Part shown: one piece after another, positions 34,078 through 41,805 of the stretch
Numbering within the stretch: the stretch's first letter is position 1
How the letters are laid out: each line of letters starts with the position of its first letter
NCBI GenBank assembly: GCA_030746555.1
Contig: JASLMK010000109.1
Location: forward strand, 1-48,744
Length of the DNA: 48,744 bases
Reading direction: 5' to 3'
DNA from: Planctomycetota bacterium
GTDB lineage: Bacteria > Planctomycetota > UBA1135 > GCA-002686595
Notes under the pieces: generated by a model
Databases searched by the model: none
What the model saw: only the letters and a program-made list of their open reading frames with translations
What the model was told of the DNA's origin: nothing
Translations under genes and position numbers: made by a program

Positions 34078-36963
34078 ATGGGTTCCTGCCGAGGGGATGC
34101 GAGCGCGCGGACGGTGACCGCCCGCGCGCTTCGTCACGGTCCGGCGCTCGTCGCCGCTCTCCTCGTCTGCGTGCCGGGCGCGCTGTCGAGGGCGAGCCAG
34201 GACGCCGACGACGACCGGCTCGATCGCGACTACGCCGAGGAGCTGCCCCGCATCGCCCCGCTCTCGACCACCCAGGCCCTGGAGCGGTTCTCCTTGGCCC
34301 CGGGCTTCTCGATCGAGCTGGCCGCCCGCGAGCCGCGCGTCGTGGACCCCGTCTCCATGGCCTTCGACGCCGAAGGCGCCCTGTTCGTGGTGGAGATGCG
34401 CGGCTACTCCGAACAGCGGGACGCCGCCGCGGGTCGCATCCGGCGGCTGGTCGACGGAGACGGAGACGGCACGTTCGAGAAGAGCACGGTCTTCGCCGAA
34501 GGTCTGCGCTGGCCGACGGCGATCGCGTGCTACGACGGGGGCGTGTTCGTAGGCGCGGCGCCCGACATCCTCTTCCTCGCCGACACGGACCGGGACGGCC
34601 GCGCCGATCGGCGCGAGGTCGTCTTCACCGGCTTTGGGATCGGCAACGTCCAGGGCCTCCTGAACAGCTTCCGCTGGGGTCTCGACTGCCGTATCCACGG
34701 CGTCACGAGCAGCTCGGGGGCATCGGTCCTGCCCGCTGCCGATCCGCGCGCGAAACCCCTGCGCCTGCGCGGGCGGGACTTCTCGTTCGACCCTAGGACC
34801 AGGTCCATCAGGGCGGAGAGTGGAGGGGGTCAGCACGGCGCCTGCTTCGACGACGAGGGGCGACGCTTCGTGTGTTCCAACTCCGACCACGCGCAGCAGA
34901 TCCTGTTCGCCGATGCCGACGTGGCGCGCAACCCATTCCTGCGCGCGCCGAGCGCACGGATCTCGATCGCGGCGGACGGACCGCAAGCCGACGTCTTCCG
35001 CACGAGTCCGGTGGAACCCTGGAGGTTGGTCCGCACCCGCTTGCGAGTGAAGGGCCTGATTCCCGGCCCGGTCGAGCGCGGCGGTCTCTCTTCGGGCTAC
35101 TTCACCAGCGCCACCGGAATCACGGTCTACCGCGGGGACGCCTGGCCGGCCACCTTCTCCGGAGCGTTGTTCGTGGGCGACGTCGGCGGCAACCTCCTGC
35201 ACCGCAAGGAGCTGGTGGCGGACGGCCTGGTCTTCTCCGCCAGGCGAGCCGAGGAGCAGAGCGAGTTCCTGACCTCGAGCGACCCGTGGTTCCGCCCGGT
35301 CCAGTGCGCCAATGGACCGGACGGGAACCTCTACGTCGCCGACATGTACCGCGAGGTGATCGAGCATCCCGACAGCCTCGCACCGCTGATCAAGCGGCAC
35401 CTCGACCTCACCAGCGGAGACGACCGAGGGCGCATCTGGCGCATCGTGCACACCGACGGTGCACGGCGCAGGGTGCCGCGCCTTGCGGGGGCGCCGAGCG
35501 AGCAGCTCGTCGGGCTCCTCGCCCATCCGAACGCCTGGCACCGGGAGACGGCTGCGCGCCTGCTGTTCGAGCGAGCCGATCCCGACGTGTCCCCCGCCCT
35601 CGAGCGGCAGGTACGAACCGCCGCGGACCATCGGGGTCGTGTGCACGCGCTCCACCTCCTCGCCCGGCTCGACGGGCTGACGCCGGCGCTGCTGCTCGAC
35701 GCCCTCGCCGACGCCGACGGGCGCGTTCGTGCCCAGGCCGTGCGTCTGGCGGCCCCGCTCGCGGCGCGCTCCCCGTCGCTGCGCGATCACCTTCTGGGGA
35801 TGACGGCCGACGCCGACCTGCGTACGCGCTACGGATTGGCCTTCACCCTGGGCGAGCTGACCGATCCCGCACGGCTCGCAGCCCTCGCGGCCCTGGTGCG
35901 CAGCGACGGCACCGACCGCTGGATGCGGCTGGCCGTGGCGAGCTCGGTCGCCGAGGGCGCCGGCATCCTCCTCGACCTCCTGGACGAGGGGGACGACGAC
36001 GCCCACGCTCCCATGCTCGCCGAGCTCTCCCGGATCCGTCTGGCCGCCGGCCGCGGACCGAGCTCTCCCGCGGACCTGGCCGCGCTGCTGGCGACGGCCC
36101 GCGAGCGCGCCGCCGACCCGCACCTGGCCCCGCGCTCGCGCTGTGACGCCATCGGGATCCTCTCCCTGGGCGGGAGCGCCGAGGCCCTGGAGACCCTCGG
36201 CCCCCTGGTCGATCCCCGCCAACCGCTTCAGGTGCAGCTAGCTTCGATCGAGACGCTGGCGCGCCTGGGTGGAGCGGCGGCCGGTGAGGTCCTCGTCGAT
36301 GCGGTACCGACGGCGGGCCCCACCACGCGCCTGGAGTGTCTGGCCGCCCTGCTCTCCAGGCCCGAGTGGGTGAACGCCCTGCTCGACGCCCTCGCCGCCG
36401 GCACGGTGCGGGCCGAGTGGTTGGACGCCGGCCATGCACGCTCGTTGCGCTCTCATGACTCCGCCGCCGTCAGGGAGCGCGCCGCGAAGCTGCTCGCACG
36501 GGCCCCTTCGGCGGATCGCTCGCGAGTGCTCGCCCTGCGGCAGCCCGCCCTCGACCTCGCCGGCGATGGGAAGCGGGGAGGCCAGGTGTTCGTGGAGAAG
36601 TGCGCTACCTGCCACCGACACCGCGGCCAGGGAGTCGACGTAGGTCCCCAGCTGTCCACCGCCCTGCACCGCGGGGCGCAGGCCATCCTGGCGGATGTGA
36701 TCGATCCCAACCGGGAGGTCGACCCGCGCTACCAGGACTACCTGCTGCGCCTGACCGACGGCCGCAGCCTGACGGGGATCATCACCGCCGAGAGCGCCGT
36801 GGCCATCACCTTGGTGCGCTCGGGCGGCGCCACCCAGACGATCCTGCGCCGGGACATCGATCAGATCCACCCCAGCGGACTCTCCCTCATGCCCGAGGGA
36901 CTCGAAGCTGACCTCGACGACCAGGCCCTTGCCGACCTGATGGCCTACCTCTTGGAGGAATGA
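34078..36963 (+). CDS. PVC-type dehydrogenase with HEAT-like repeats and C-terminal cytochrome c
   Basis: A 961-residue exported protein. A signal peptide (ALVAALLVCVPGALS) is followed by a six-bladed dehydrogenase propeller (about 60-470: VDPVSMAFDAEGALFVVEM, DTDRDGRADRREVVFTGFG, NGPDGNLYVADMYREVIEHP), HEAT-like repeats (about 480-800) and a heme domain with CATCH (C842, C845, H846), PNREVDPRYQDYLL and LMPEGLEADL. It is paralogous to the middle of the fusion encoded on the opposite strand but lacks both ThuA domains. The probable role is periplasmic oxidation of a carbohydrate with electron transfer to the respiratory chain. The ATG at 34078 starts the signal peptide. The stop overlaps the amidohydrolase start. 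Confidence 0.88.
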   Translation: MGSCRGDASARTVTARALRHGPALVAALLVCVPGALSRASQDADDDRLDRDYAEELPRIAPLSTTQALERFSLAPGFSIELAAREPRVVDPVSMAFDAEGALFVVEMRGYSEQRDAAAGRIRRLVDGDGDGTFEKSTVFAEGLRWPTAIACYDGGVFVGAAPDILFLADTDRDGRADRREVVFTGFGIGNVQGLLNSFRWGLDCRIHGVTSSSGASVLPAADPRAKPLRLRGRDFSFDPRTRSIRAESGGGQHGACFDDEGRRFVCSNSDHAQQILFADADVARNPFLRAPSARISIAADGPQADVFRTSPVEPWRLVRTRLRVKGLIPGPVERGGLSSGYFTSATGITVYRGDAWPATFSGALFVGDVGGNLLHRKELVADGLVFSARRAEEQSEFLTSSDPWFRPVQCANGPDGNLYVADMYREVIEHPDSLAPLIKRHLDLTSGDDRGRIWRIVHTDGARRRVPRLAGAPSEQLVGLLAHPNAWHRETAARLLFERADPDVSPALERQVRTAADHRGRVHALHLLARLDGLTPALLLDALADADGRVRAQAVRLAAPLAARSPSLRDHLLGMTADADLRTRYGLAFTLGELTDPARLAALAALVRSDGTDRWMRLAVASSVAEGAGILLDLLDEGDDDAHAPMLAELSRIRLAAGRGPSSPADLAALLATARERAADPHLAPRSRCDAIGILSLGGSAEALETLGPLVDPRQPLQVQLASIETLARLGGAAAGEVLVDAVPTAGPTTRLECLAALLSRPEWVNALLDALAAGTVRAEWLDAGHARSLRSHDSAAVRERAAKLLARAPSADRSRVLALRQPALDLAGDGKRGGQVFVEKCATCHRHRGQGVDVGPQLSTALHRGAQAILADVIDPNREVDPRYQDYLLRLTDGRSLTGIITAESAVAITLVRSGGATQTILRRDIDQIHPSGLSLMPEGLEADLDDQALADLMAYLLEE

Positions 36964-37946
36964 TGACGAGAGTGCACCGACGCCCGCCCCCCACCTTCAC
37001 CCGCCGCGGTTTCCACAGGCAGCTCGCGGGCTTCCTCGCCGCCGGCGCCGCGTCCGCTTCCTGCTCGCTGCCGGGGTCCTCCCTGCGCGAGCGTGACGGC
37101 CGCCCGCGAGGCCGCTTCGTGGACATCCACACGCACCTGGGCCAGCAGTGGGGCGCGCGCGGCGCCTTGACGGTGCCCTACCTGCTCGACTGGATGGACG
37201 AGCACGAGGTGGCCCAGGCTGTCGTGCTGCCGCTGATCTCTCCGGAGTCCTGGGACCATCCGGTCACGACCGACTACGTCCTGGAGCGGACCGCCGATCA
37301 TCGTGACCGCCTGATCCCGTTCTGCTCCATCGATCCACGCACGGTCAACCTCGCCAATCACCAGGCACGTCGCGACCTCCTCGAGCGCTACAGGGACGCG
37401 GGAGCTCGCGGGTTCGGCGAGCACAAGCCCGGCGTGGCCATCGACGACCCGCGCAACCAGAGCCTCTTCCGCGCCTGCGCCGAGGTCGGTCTGCCGATCC
37501 TGTTCCACCTCGACACCGTGCGCAACTTCGACGCTCCCGGCCTGCCCGGCCTCGAGTCGGTCCTGCGAGCCATTCCCGAGGCGACCTTCATCGCCCACGC
37601 CCAGGGCTGGTGGGCCAACATCAGCGGCGAGGTGACGCAGGCGCAGATGCAGGCCTACCCCACCGGCCCCGTCGCTCCCGGCGGTGCGGTCGATCGCTTG
37701 CTGTCCGCCTACCCCAACCTGTACGGCGACCTCTCCGCGGGCAGCGGCGCCAACGCCATCTCCCGCGATCCCGCCTTCGGGCGCGAGTTCGTCCTGCGCA
37801 ACGCCGGCCAGCTCCTGTTCGGCACCGACGTCCTGCGCCCCGACCAGGAGGTCGCGCAGTTCGAGCTGTACGCCTCCTTGGAACTCCCCGGCGAAGTCGG
37901 GTCCCTCGTCTTCCGCGACAACGCCCGGCGGATCCTGGGCGTGTGA
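36960..37946 (+). CDS. Tat-exported amidohydrolase (PF04909 type)
   Basis: A 328-residue metal-dependent hydrolase. The N-terminus has a twin-arginine motif (TRRGFHRQL) followed by a hydrophobic Ala/Gly segment ending near Cys. The barrel begins with FVDIHTHLG (metal-binding His pair), continues through LPILFHLDTV and FIAHAQGWWANISGE, and closes with LLFGTDVLRPDQ (catalytic Asp). Such proteins decarboxylate or hydrolyse small ring compounds, or open lactones; the substrate is unknown. ATG at 36960 overlaps the dehydrogenase stop (ATGATGA), so lactone or acid products of that enzyme are plausible substrates by context. Confidence 0.83.
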   Translation: MMTRVHRRPPPTFTRRGFHRQLAGFLAAGAASASCSLPGSSLRERDGRPRGRFVDIHTHLGQQWGARGALTVPYLLDWMDEHEVAQAVVLPLISPESWDHPVTTDYVLERTADHRDRLIPFCSIDPRTVNLANHQARRDLLERYRDAGARGFGEHKPGVAIDDPRNQSLFRACAEVGLPILFHLDTVRNFDAPGLPGLESVLRAIPEATFIAHAQGWWANISGEVTQAQMQAYPTGPVAPGGAVDRLLSAYPNLYGDLSAGSGANAISRDPAFGREFVLRNAGQLLFGTDVLRPDQEVAQFELYASLELPGEVGSLVFRDNARRILGV

Positions 37947-37964
37947 GCCGGGGGGGGAACGGAC

Positions 37965-37994
37965 GCGGGCCGGCGAACGTCGTCGCCGGCCCGC
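37965..37994. terminator. Strong hairpin between convergent genes
   Basis: GCGGGCCGGCGA (37965-37976) and TCGCCGGCCCGC (37983-37994) form a perfect 12-bp stem with a 6-nt loop in the 75-nt gap between the convergent stops at 37946 and 38022. There is no T run on either side, but the position suits a bidirectional terminator. Confidence 0.5.
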
Positions 37995-38021
37995 TCGGTC
38001 CGCCAGGGTGCCGGGCTCCGT

Positions 38022-38435
38022 TCAGGGGCAGAACACCGCGCTCAACCCGTCGGAGAGGTTGAAGCCGGAGAGCCCGCCCGTCGGGTCGCGGTACCAGAAC
38101 TGGAACTTCCAGGTGTCGCCCGCGGAGATCGCGCCGGGGCCGCAGCAGGCGGGGAACTGGGTGAAGTCGACCAGGCGTGAGGTGTCCCCGAACGCATCGG
38201 CGTTTTGGGCCGGGTTCAACCGGAAGGTCGTCCCCCCCACGCAGCGGAAGCCCTCGCCGAAGGGGATCTGCACCTCGTTGGGGCCGTAGTAGAACAGGCC
38301 CGGCTGCCCGGGCGTGGCGCCCAGGATCTCGAGAGTGAAGGTGTTGGCCGTGATGCTCGTGTCGCCCGAGCTGGTGATCAGGGCACCGCTTCCCGAGGAG
38401 TTGGGCGCGGCGACGCAGTAGCTCGTCGTGCCGCA
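38022..38435 (-). repeat. C-terminal domain copy 1 (coding repeat)
   Basis: The last ~135 codons recur at 46181-46600 and, diverged, at 7252-7632. A 27-nt stretch (38037-38063) is identical to 46196-46222; it encodes the FNLSDGLSA core. Shared residues include YC near the start, PFG.G.RCV, and W.FQ.WYRDP. Confidence 0.7.
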
Positions 38436-40544
38436 GCCTCCGCAGTCGACGTCCTCGATGGCGATGTCGTCCACCGCGGCCTCGACGATCGAGCCGAAGC
38501 CCTCGTCGGACGCGACGAATCGCAAGCGCACCGAGGCGGTCGGCGCGACGATGTCGGCCACGTTGAACGAATGCTGGAACCAGCCGCCGTTGGACTCGTT
38601 CCCGTCCGGCCCGACGACCTCGACGGTCACCCAGCTCGCGCCACCGTTGTTGGAGATGCCGACCTCGAGCACGTCGTTGTTGGGGGACGCGCCGGCGGAG
38701 TTGTGGAACCAGCGCCAGTAGCTGATGATCGGCGCCGAAGCCCCGCTGAGGTCGTAGATCGGGGACAGGAGGGTGGTCTGGCCGCCGTCCACGTCGTTCT
38801 CACCCACGGAGCCGCCGTTGGAGCCCTGGCCGGTGACCCAGGCCATCGTCCCCGGCGCCGGAGTGTGGTCGTCCTCGGGCTGGGCATCGGTCCCGATCGG
38901 ATCCACGCGCGTCCAGATGCCGGTGGTCGCGTCGTCCGCGGGCGCGCCGACGGTCCAACCCTGGTTCGTCTCGACATCGTCCTCGGCCACGACGGCCGCG
39001 CCGTAGGCGGCGACTCCCGAGTAGGCGGTCATCGGTGCGTCGGCGGGGTCGGCGAAGGTGATGCCGCCTGTGGAGTCCGCGCTCACGTAGTAGTCGAAAC
39101 CGGTCCCGCAGGTCATGGCCGGAAACGGCGCCTCGAACAACCCGTTGCCCAGATCGGTCATCGGGATCGAGACGTAGCCGGAGCCCGCGTTCACGTGCAA
39201 CAGCGCCGTACCGGGGGCGTAGACGCCCGCCTGCGACTCGGTCACGTTGACCCAGACTGCCTCTCCACCGGGGTCGAAGTATTCGGGCCGTCCGTTGGGA
39301 TAGGAGAACGAGAGCGTCTCGTTGTTGACCGACCACACGAACAGGCCGCCGTTCGTGTCGCTGCCGATCACCAGGTCGCTGTCATAGAAGGGGTAGCAGC
39401 TCCACAGGCCGTTGAAGCTCGCGCCGTTCCCCGCCGGGAAGGTGTCGTAGGAGGCGATCTCGGTCGGACTGAGGGGATTGGTCGCGTCGAAGATCCGCAA
39501 GCCGCTGGTGTAGTTGGCCTCGAAGATCAGGTTCCCGCGCTGGTAGAGGTTGTGGGTGATCGACGGCAGACCGTTGTCGAAGGAGGAGGCGACGAACGGC
39601 GAGTTCAGGTTGCTCACGTCGATCACGTACGTCGTCGAGGGGAAGCTGCCGTCCTCGTCCAGCTCGTCGGCCAGGTAGAAGTACTGCTTGTCGGGAGAGA
39701 GCCAGCCCTGGTGGGAGTACTCGTTGTTGGGGTACTGGATGTTCGAGAGCTGGAAGATGTTCGACTTGTTGGTGACGTCCAGGATGGTCAGGCTCACCCA
39801 ACTGCCGGTGCAGCAGAACGCGATCTCGCGCCCGGCGTAAGGACCGGTCGTGTAGGTCACGACCTGGACGTCATGGACGTAGCGCGTCCCCCAGTTGGCG
39901 ACCCACTGGGGGTTGACCGGGTTGGAGAGGTCGTAGATGCGGAGACCGTTGCTGCTCCCGCCGCAGCGGTACAGGTAGCCGCTGTCGGTGTTGATCGCGA
40001 CGTTGTGGGTCGCGGTCGTCCCGTTCTGGTTGGTCGTGTTGACCAGCGTCACCTGCCCGTTGTCGATGTTCGACAGGTCGAATACCTGGATCCCGTCACC
40101 GTCCTCGTTCACCGAGTAGGCATACGTATCGTAGGTCTTGCAGTCGCGCCAGACGCTGTTGACGCCATCCATGTTGGCGACGACGACCGGGTTGGTCGGG
40201 TTGCTGAGATCCACGAAGGACGTGCCCGTGCCGGTGCACATGATCGCGTACTCGCGCCCGGACGGAGAGGTGTACCCCCAGCAGTCGTTGCCGGCGTTGG
40301 AGCCGAAGGCCGAGAGCGGAACCTGGGCCAAGAGCACGATGCCGTTCCCCAAGAACCCGCCTCCGCCCATCTGGATGTTGCCGGCGTTGGCGCCCGGCGT
40401 GCTCACCAGGGCGTTGCGGTAACCCGGTCCGGGCCTGGGGTTCGGCGGGACGTTGACCTTGGGGTCGTCGTCGTGGGCGAAGGTCGCGGCGGGCGCCAGC
40501 GCACACAGCGCGGCGGCGAAGATCAGTCGATGGCCAGAGCTCAT
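38022..40544 (-). CDS. Secreted choice-of-anchor-B protein with C-terminal FNLSDGLS domain
   Basis: An 840-residue secreted protein. A signal peptide (RLIFAAALCALAPAATFAHD) precedes a beta-propeller of LVIVD-like repeats, about residues 70-420 (FVDLSNPTNPVVVANM, IQVFDLSNIDNG, LRIYDLSNPVNPQWV, LRIFDATNPLSPTEI), matching the choice-of-anchor-B layout. A MAM/jellyroll-like domain (about 520-700: TTLLSPIYDLSGASAPIISYWRWF) follows. The last 135 residues are the domain shared with 46181-47617 and the fragment at 7138-7632. The name refers to proteins with variable C-terminal anchors, so the tail may serve secretion or surface attachment. AGGAA lies 8-9 nt before the ATG. No enzymatic role is visible. 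It is transcribed alone. Confidence 0.85.
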   Translation of the reverse strand: MSSGHRLIFAAALCALAPAATFAHDDDPKVNVPPNPRPGPGYRNALVSTPGANAGNIQMGGGGFLGNGIVLLAQVPLSAFGSNAGNDCWGYTSPSGREYAIMCTGTGTSFVDLSNPTNPVVVANMDGVNSVWRDCKTYDTYAYSVNEDGDGIQVFDLSNIDNGQVTLVNTTNQNGTTATHNVAINTDSGYLYRCGGSSNGLRIYDLSNPVNPQWVANWGTRYVHDVQVVTYTTGPYAGREIAFCCTGSWVSLTILDVTNKSNIFQLSNIQYPNNEYSHQGWLSPDKQYFYLADELDEDGSFPSTTYVIDVSNLNSPFVASSFDNGLPSITHNLYQRGNLIFEANYTSGLRIFDATNPLSPTEIASYDTFPAGNGASFNGLWSCYPFYDSDLVIGSDTNGGLFVWSVNNETLSFSYPNGRPEYFDPGGEAVWVNVTESQAGVYAPGTALLHVNAGSGYVSIPMTDLGNGLFEAPFPAMTCGTGFDYYVSADSTGGITFADPADAPMTAYSGVAAYGAAVVAEDDVETNQGWTVGAPADDATTGIWTRVDPIGTDAQPEDDHTPAPGTMAWVTGQGSNGGSVGENDVDGGQTTLLSPIYDLSGASAPIISYWRWFHNSAGASPNNDVLEVGISNNGGASWVTVEVVGPDGNESNGGWFQHSFNVADIVAPTASVRLRFVASDEGFGSIVEAAVDDIAIEDVDCGGCGTTSYCVAAPNSSGSGALITSSGDTSITANTFTLEILGATPGQPGLFYYGPNEVQIPFGEGFRCVGGTTFRLNPAQNADAFGDTSRLVDFTQFPACCGPGAISAGDTWKFQFWYRDPTGGLSGFNLSDGLSAVFCP

Positions 40545-40619
40545 GACCGGATTCCTGCGGGGTGATGTTGGGGGATAGGGGAGACCTTGACCGGCGGGGC
40601 CCGACGCCGACCACGTTCT

Positions 40620-40625
40620 AGCATA
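40620..40625 (-). promoter_or_regulatory. Putative -10 (TATGCT) for the choice-of-anchor-B gene
   Basis: TATGCT on the minus strand lies 75 nt before the ATG at 40544, predicting a leader of about 70 nt that carries AGGAA as ribosome binding site. The 181-nt gap 40545-40725 otherwise contains only the terminator of the next gene. Confidence 0.4.
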
Positions 40626-40690
40626 CAGGAGGAGCCCGGCACCACGGCCATTCCTGGCCTCCGGTCGCGCCCGCGGGGCGCTTCCTTACG

Positions 40691-40726
40691 AAAACCGTGC
40701 GCGAGCCGGGGCCGACCGAGGCTCGC
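40691..40726 (-). terminator. Rho-independent terminator of the cupin lipoprotein gene
   Basis: On the minus strand GCGAGCC and GGCTCGC form a perfect 7-bp stem (40720-40726 with 40701-40707) starting at the stop codon, followed after six bases by TTTT (40694 to 40691). This is the clearest intrinsic terminator in the window. Confidence 0.6.
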
Positions 40727-41730
40727 TACTTGATGACGGCGCTCGAGGAGGCGGCCTCGTGATAGGGCAGGCGCGGGTCCCCCTCCAGCCCGAAGAGCTC
40801 CGCAATGGCCCGCAGGTGATGGTCCACGCCGACCTCGGCGCCCGGCCGAAAGCCGGGGACGGTGATGACCTGGGCCAGGACGCCCCCCAGGCCGCGGTGG
40901 ATCGTCCCGCGCGGCATGTAGATCAGGTCACCGGTGGACGGGGAGGAGGCGTGGAGCAGCCCCTCCAGCTCCTCGCCCGACACCCCCGCGGGGCTCTCGA
41001 TCCTCTCCACGCGGTCGCTGGTGAGCAGGCGAGCGCCCGGCTGCACCATCTGCACGAGGTAGAACTCGTCGAACCCGCCGTCGACGGGGTGGTAGTGGGT
41101 GAAGGAGTCGCTAATCCGCACACGGTGCGCATTCAGGGCGTGGTAGACGAAGGGCCCGACCTCCTCCTTCCAGGTCAAGAGGATGCGGCGGTAGGCGCCG
41201 GTCTCCTCGGCGCAGCCGCCAGGCTGATCGGTGATGCGCGGATCCCAGTCCGGCCGCACGAAGCCAGGCAGGTCGGCGGGAGGCTCGACGGGAACGGTGA
41301 AGACGAGGGCGGCGAGCCCGCCCGCGGCACGCAGCCGTTCGCCCGCGCGCACCAGGACGATGTCCCCCACCGTCAGGCCGCTGGTCACGCTCACACCAGC
41401 CTCCGCGGCGATCAGGGTTCCCTCTCCTTCACCAGCCTGCACGAACGCGACGCGCGTGCGCTGGGTCGGCGTGAGGTCATCGAGAGACTGCGCCCACTCG
41501 ACATCGTAGCCGGGGTTGCGCTCGACGAAGGCCGCGCGCAGACCGGCCAGTCCTTCGGGGTCGCCTCCCGCCGCGCCCAGCCGGGCGATCCGCACCGACG
41601 GTGCGAAGCCGGCCCGCACGATGGCGCCGGCGTCCGGCGCCTCGCCGCTTCGGATGCCATTGCAGGCGGCCATGGTGATCGGGAGGAGGAGAGCGAGGAA
41701 GGGGAAGGGACGGGTGGGGTGGGCGCGCAT
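40726..41730 (-). CDS. Lipoprotein with cupin-like domains
   Basis: A 334-residue lipoprotein: the signal FPFLALLLPITMAAC ends in a lipobox with Cys at about residue 22. Two cupin-like halves are visible: about 85-150 (LIAAEAGVSVTSGLTVGDIVLVRAGE) and about 205-300 (SFTHYHPVDGGFDEFYLVQMV, then GDLIYMPRGTIHRGLGG), the second with a plausible metal site (two His and a Glu). The function is unknown; a periplasmic binding or isomerase role is possible. It diverges from the DUF6807/SMP-30 gene across a symmetric -10 pair, suggesting joint expression. Confidence 0.75.
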   Translation of the reverse strand: MRAHPTRPFPFLALLLPITMAACNGIRSGEAPDAGAIVRAGFAPSVRIARLGAAGGDPEGLAGLRAAFVERNPGYDVEWAQSLDDLTPTQRTRVAFVQAGEGEGTLIAAEAGVSVTSGLTVGDIVLVRAGERLRAAGGLAALVFTVPVEPPADLPGFVRPDWDPRITDQPGGCAEETGAYRRILLTWKEEVGPFVYHALNAHRVRISDSFTHYHPVDGGFDEFYLVQMVQPGARLLTSDRVERIESPAGVSGEELEGLLHASSPSTGDLIYMPRGTIHRGLGGVLAQVITVPGFRPGAEVGVDHHLRAIAELFGLEGDPRLPYHEAASSSAVIK

Positions 41731-41755
41731 GGATCGGACGGACCTCTCGCGCCAG

Positions 41756-41765
41756 ATGGTACCGT
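41756..41765. promoter_or_regulatory. Overlapping divergent -10 elements
   Basis: ATGGTACCGT carries TACCAT on the minus strand (41761 to 41756) and TACCGT on the plus strand (41760-41765), sharing the central TA. Here the start codons are 25 nt (41730 minus) and 40 nt (41806 plus) away, so short leaders are expected; AGGAA precedes the plus start by 9 nt. Confidence 0.5.
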
Positions 41766-41805
41766 AAGCCGCTCCGCCTCCGCGCCTCGTCAGGAACCAG
41801 CCTCG

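Noticed and set aside
32299..36222. A 1307-codon minus-strand frame spanning the divergent dehydrogenase genes
   Set aside because: It crosses the promoters and signal peptides of two well-supported genes and shows only shadow composition.
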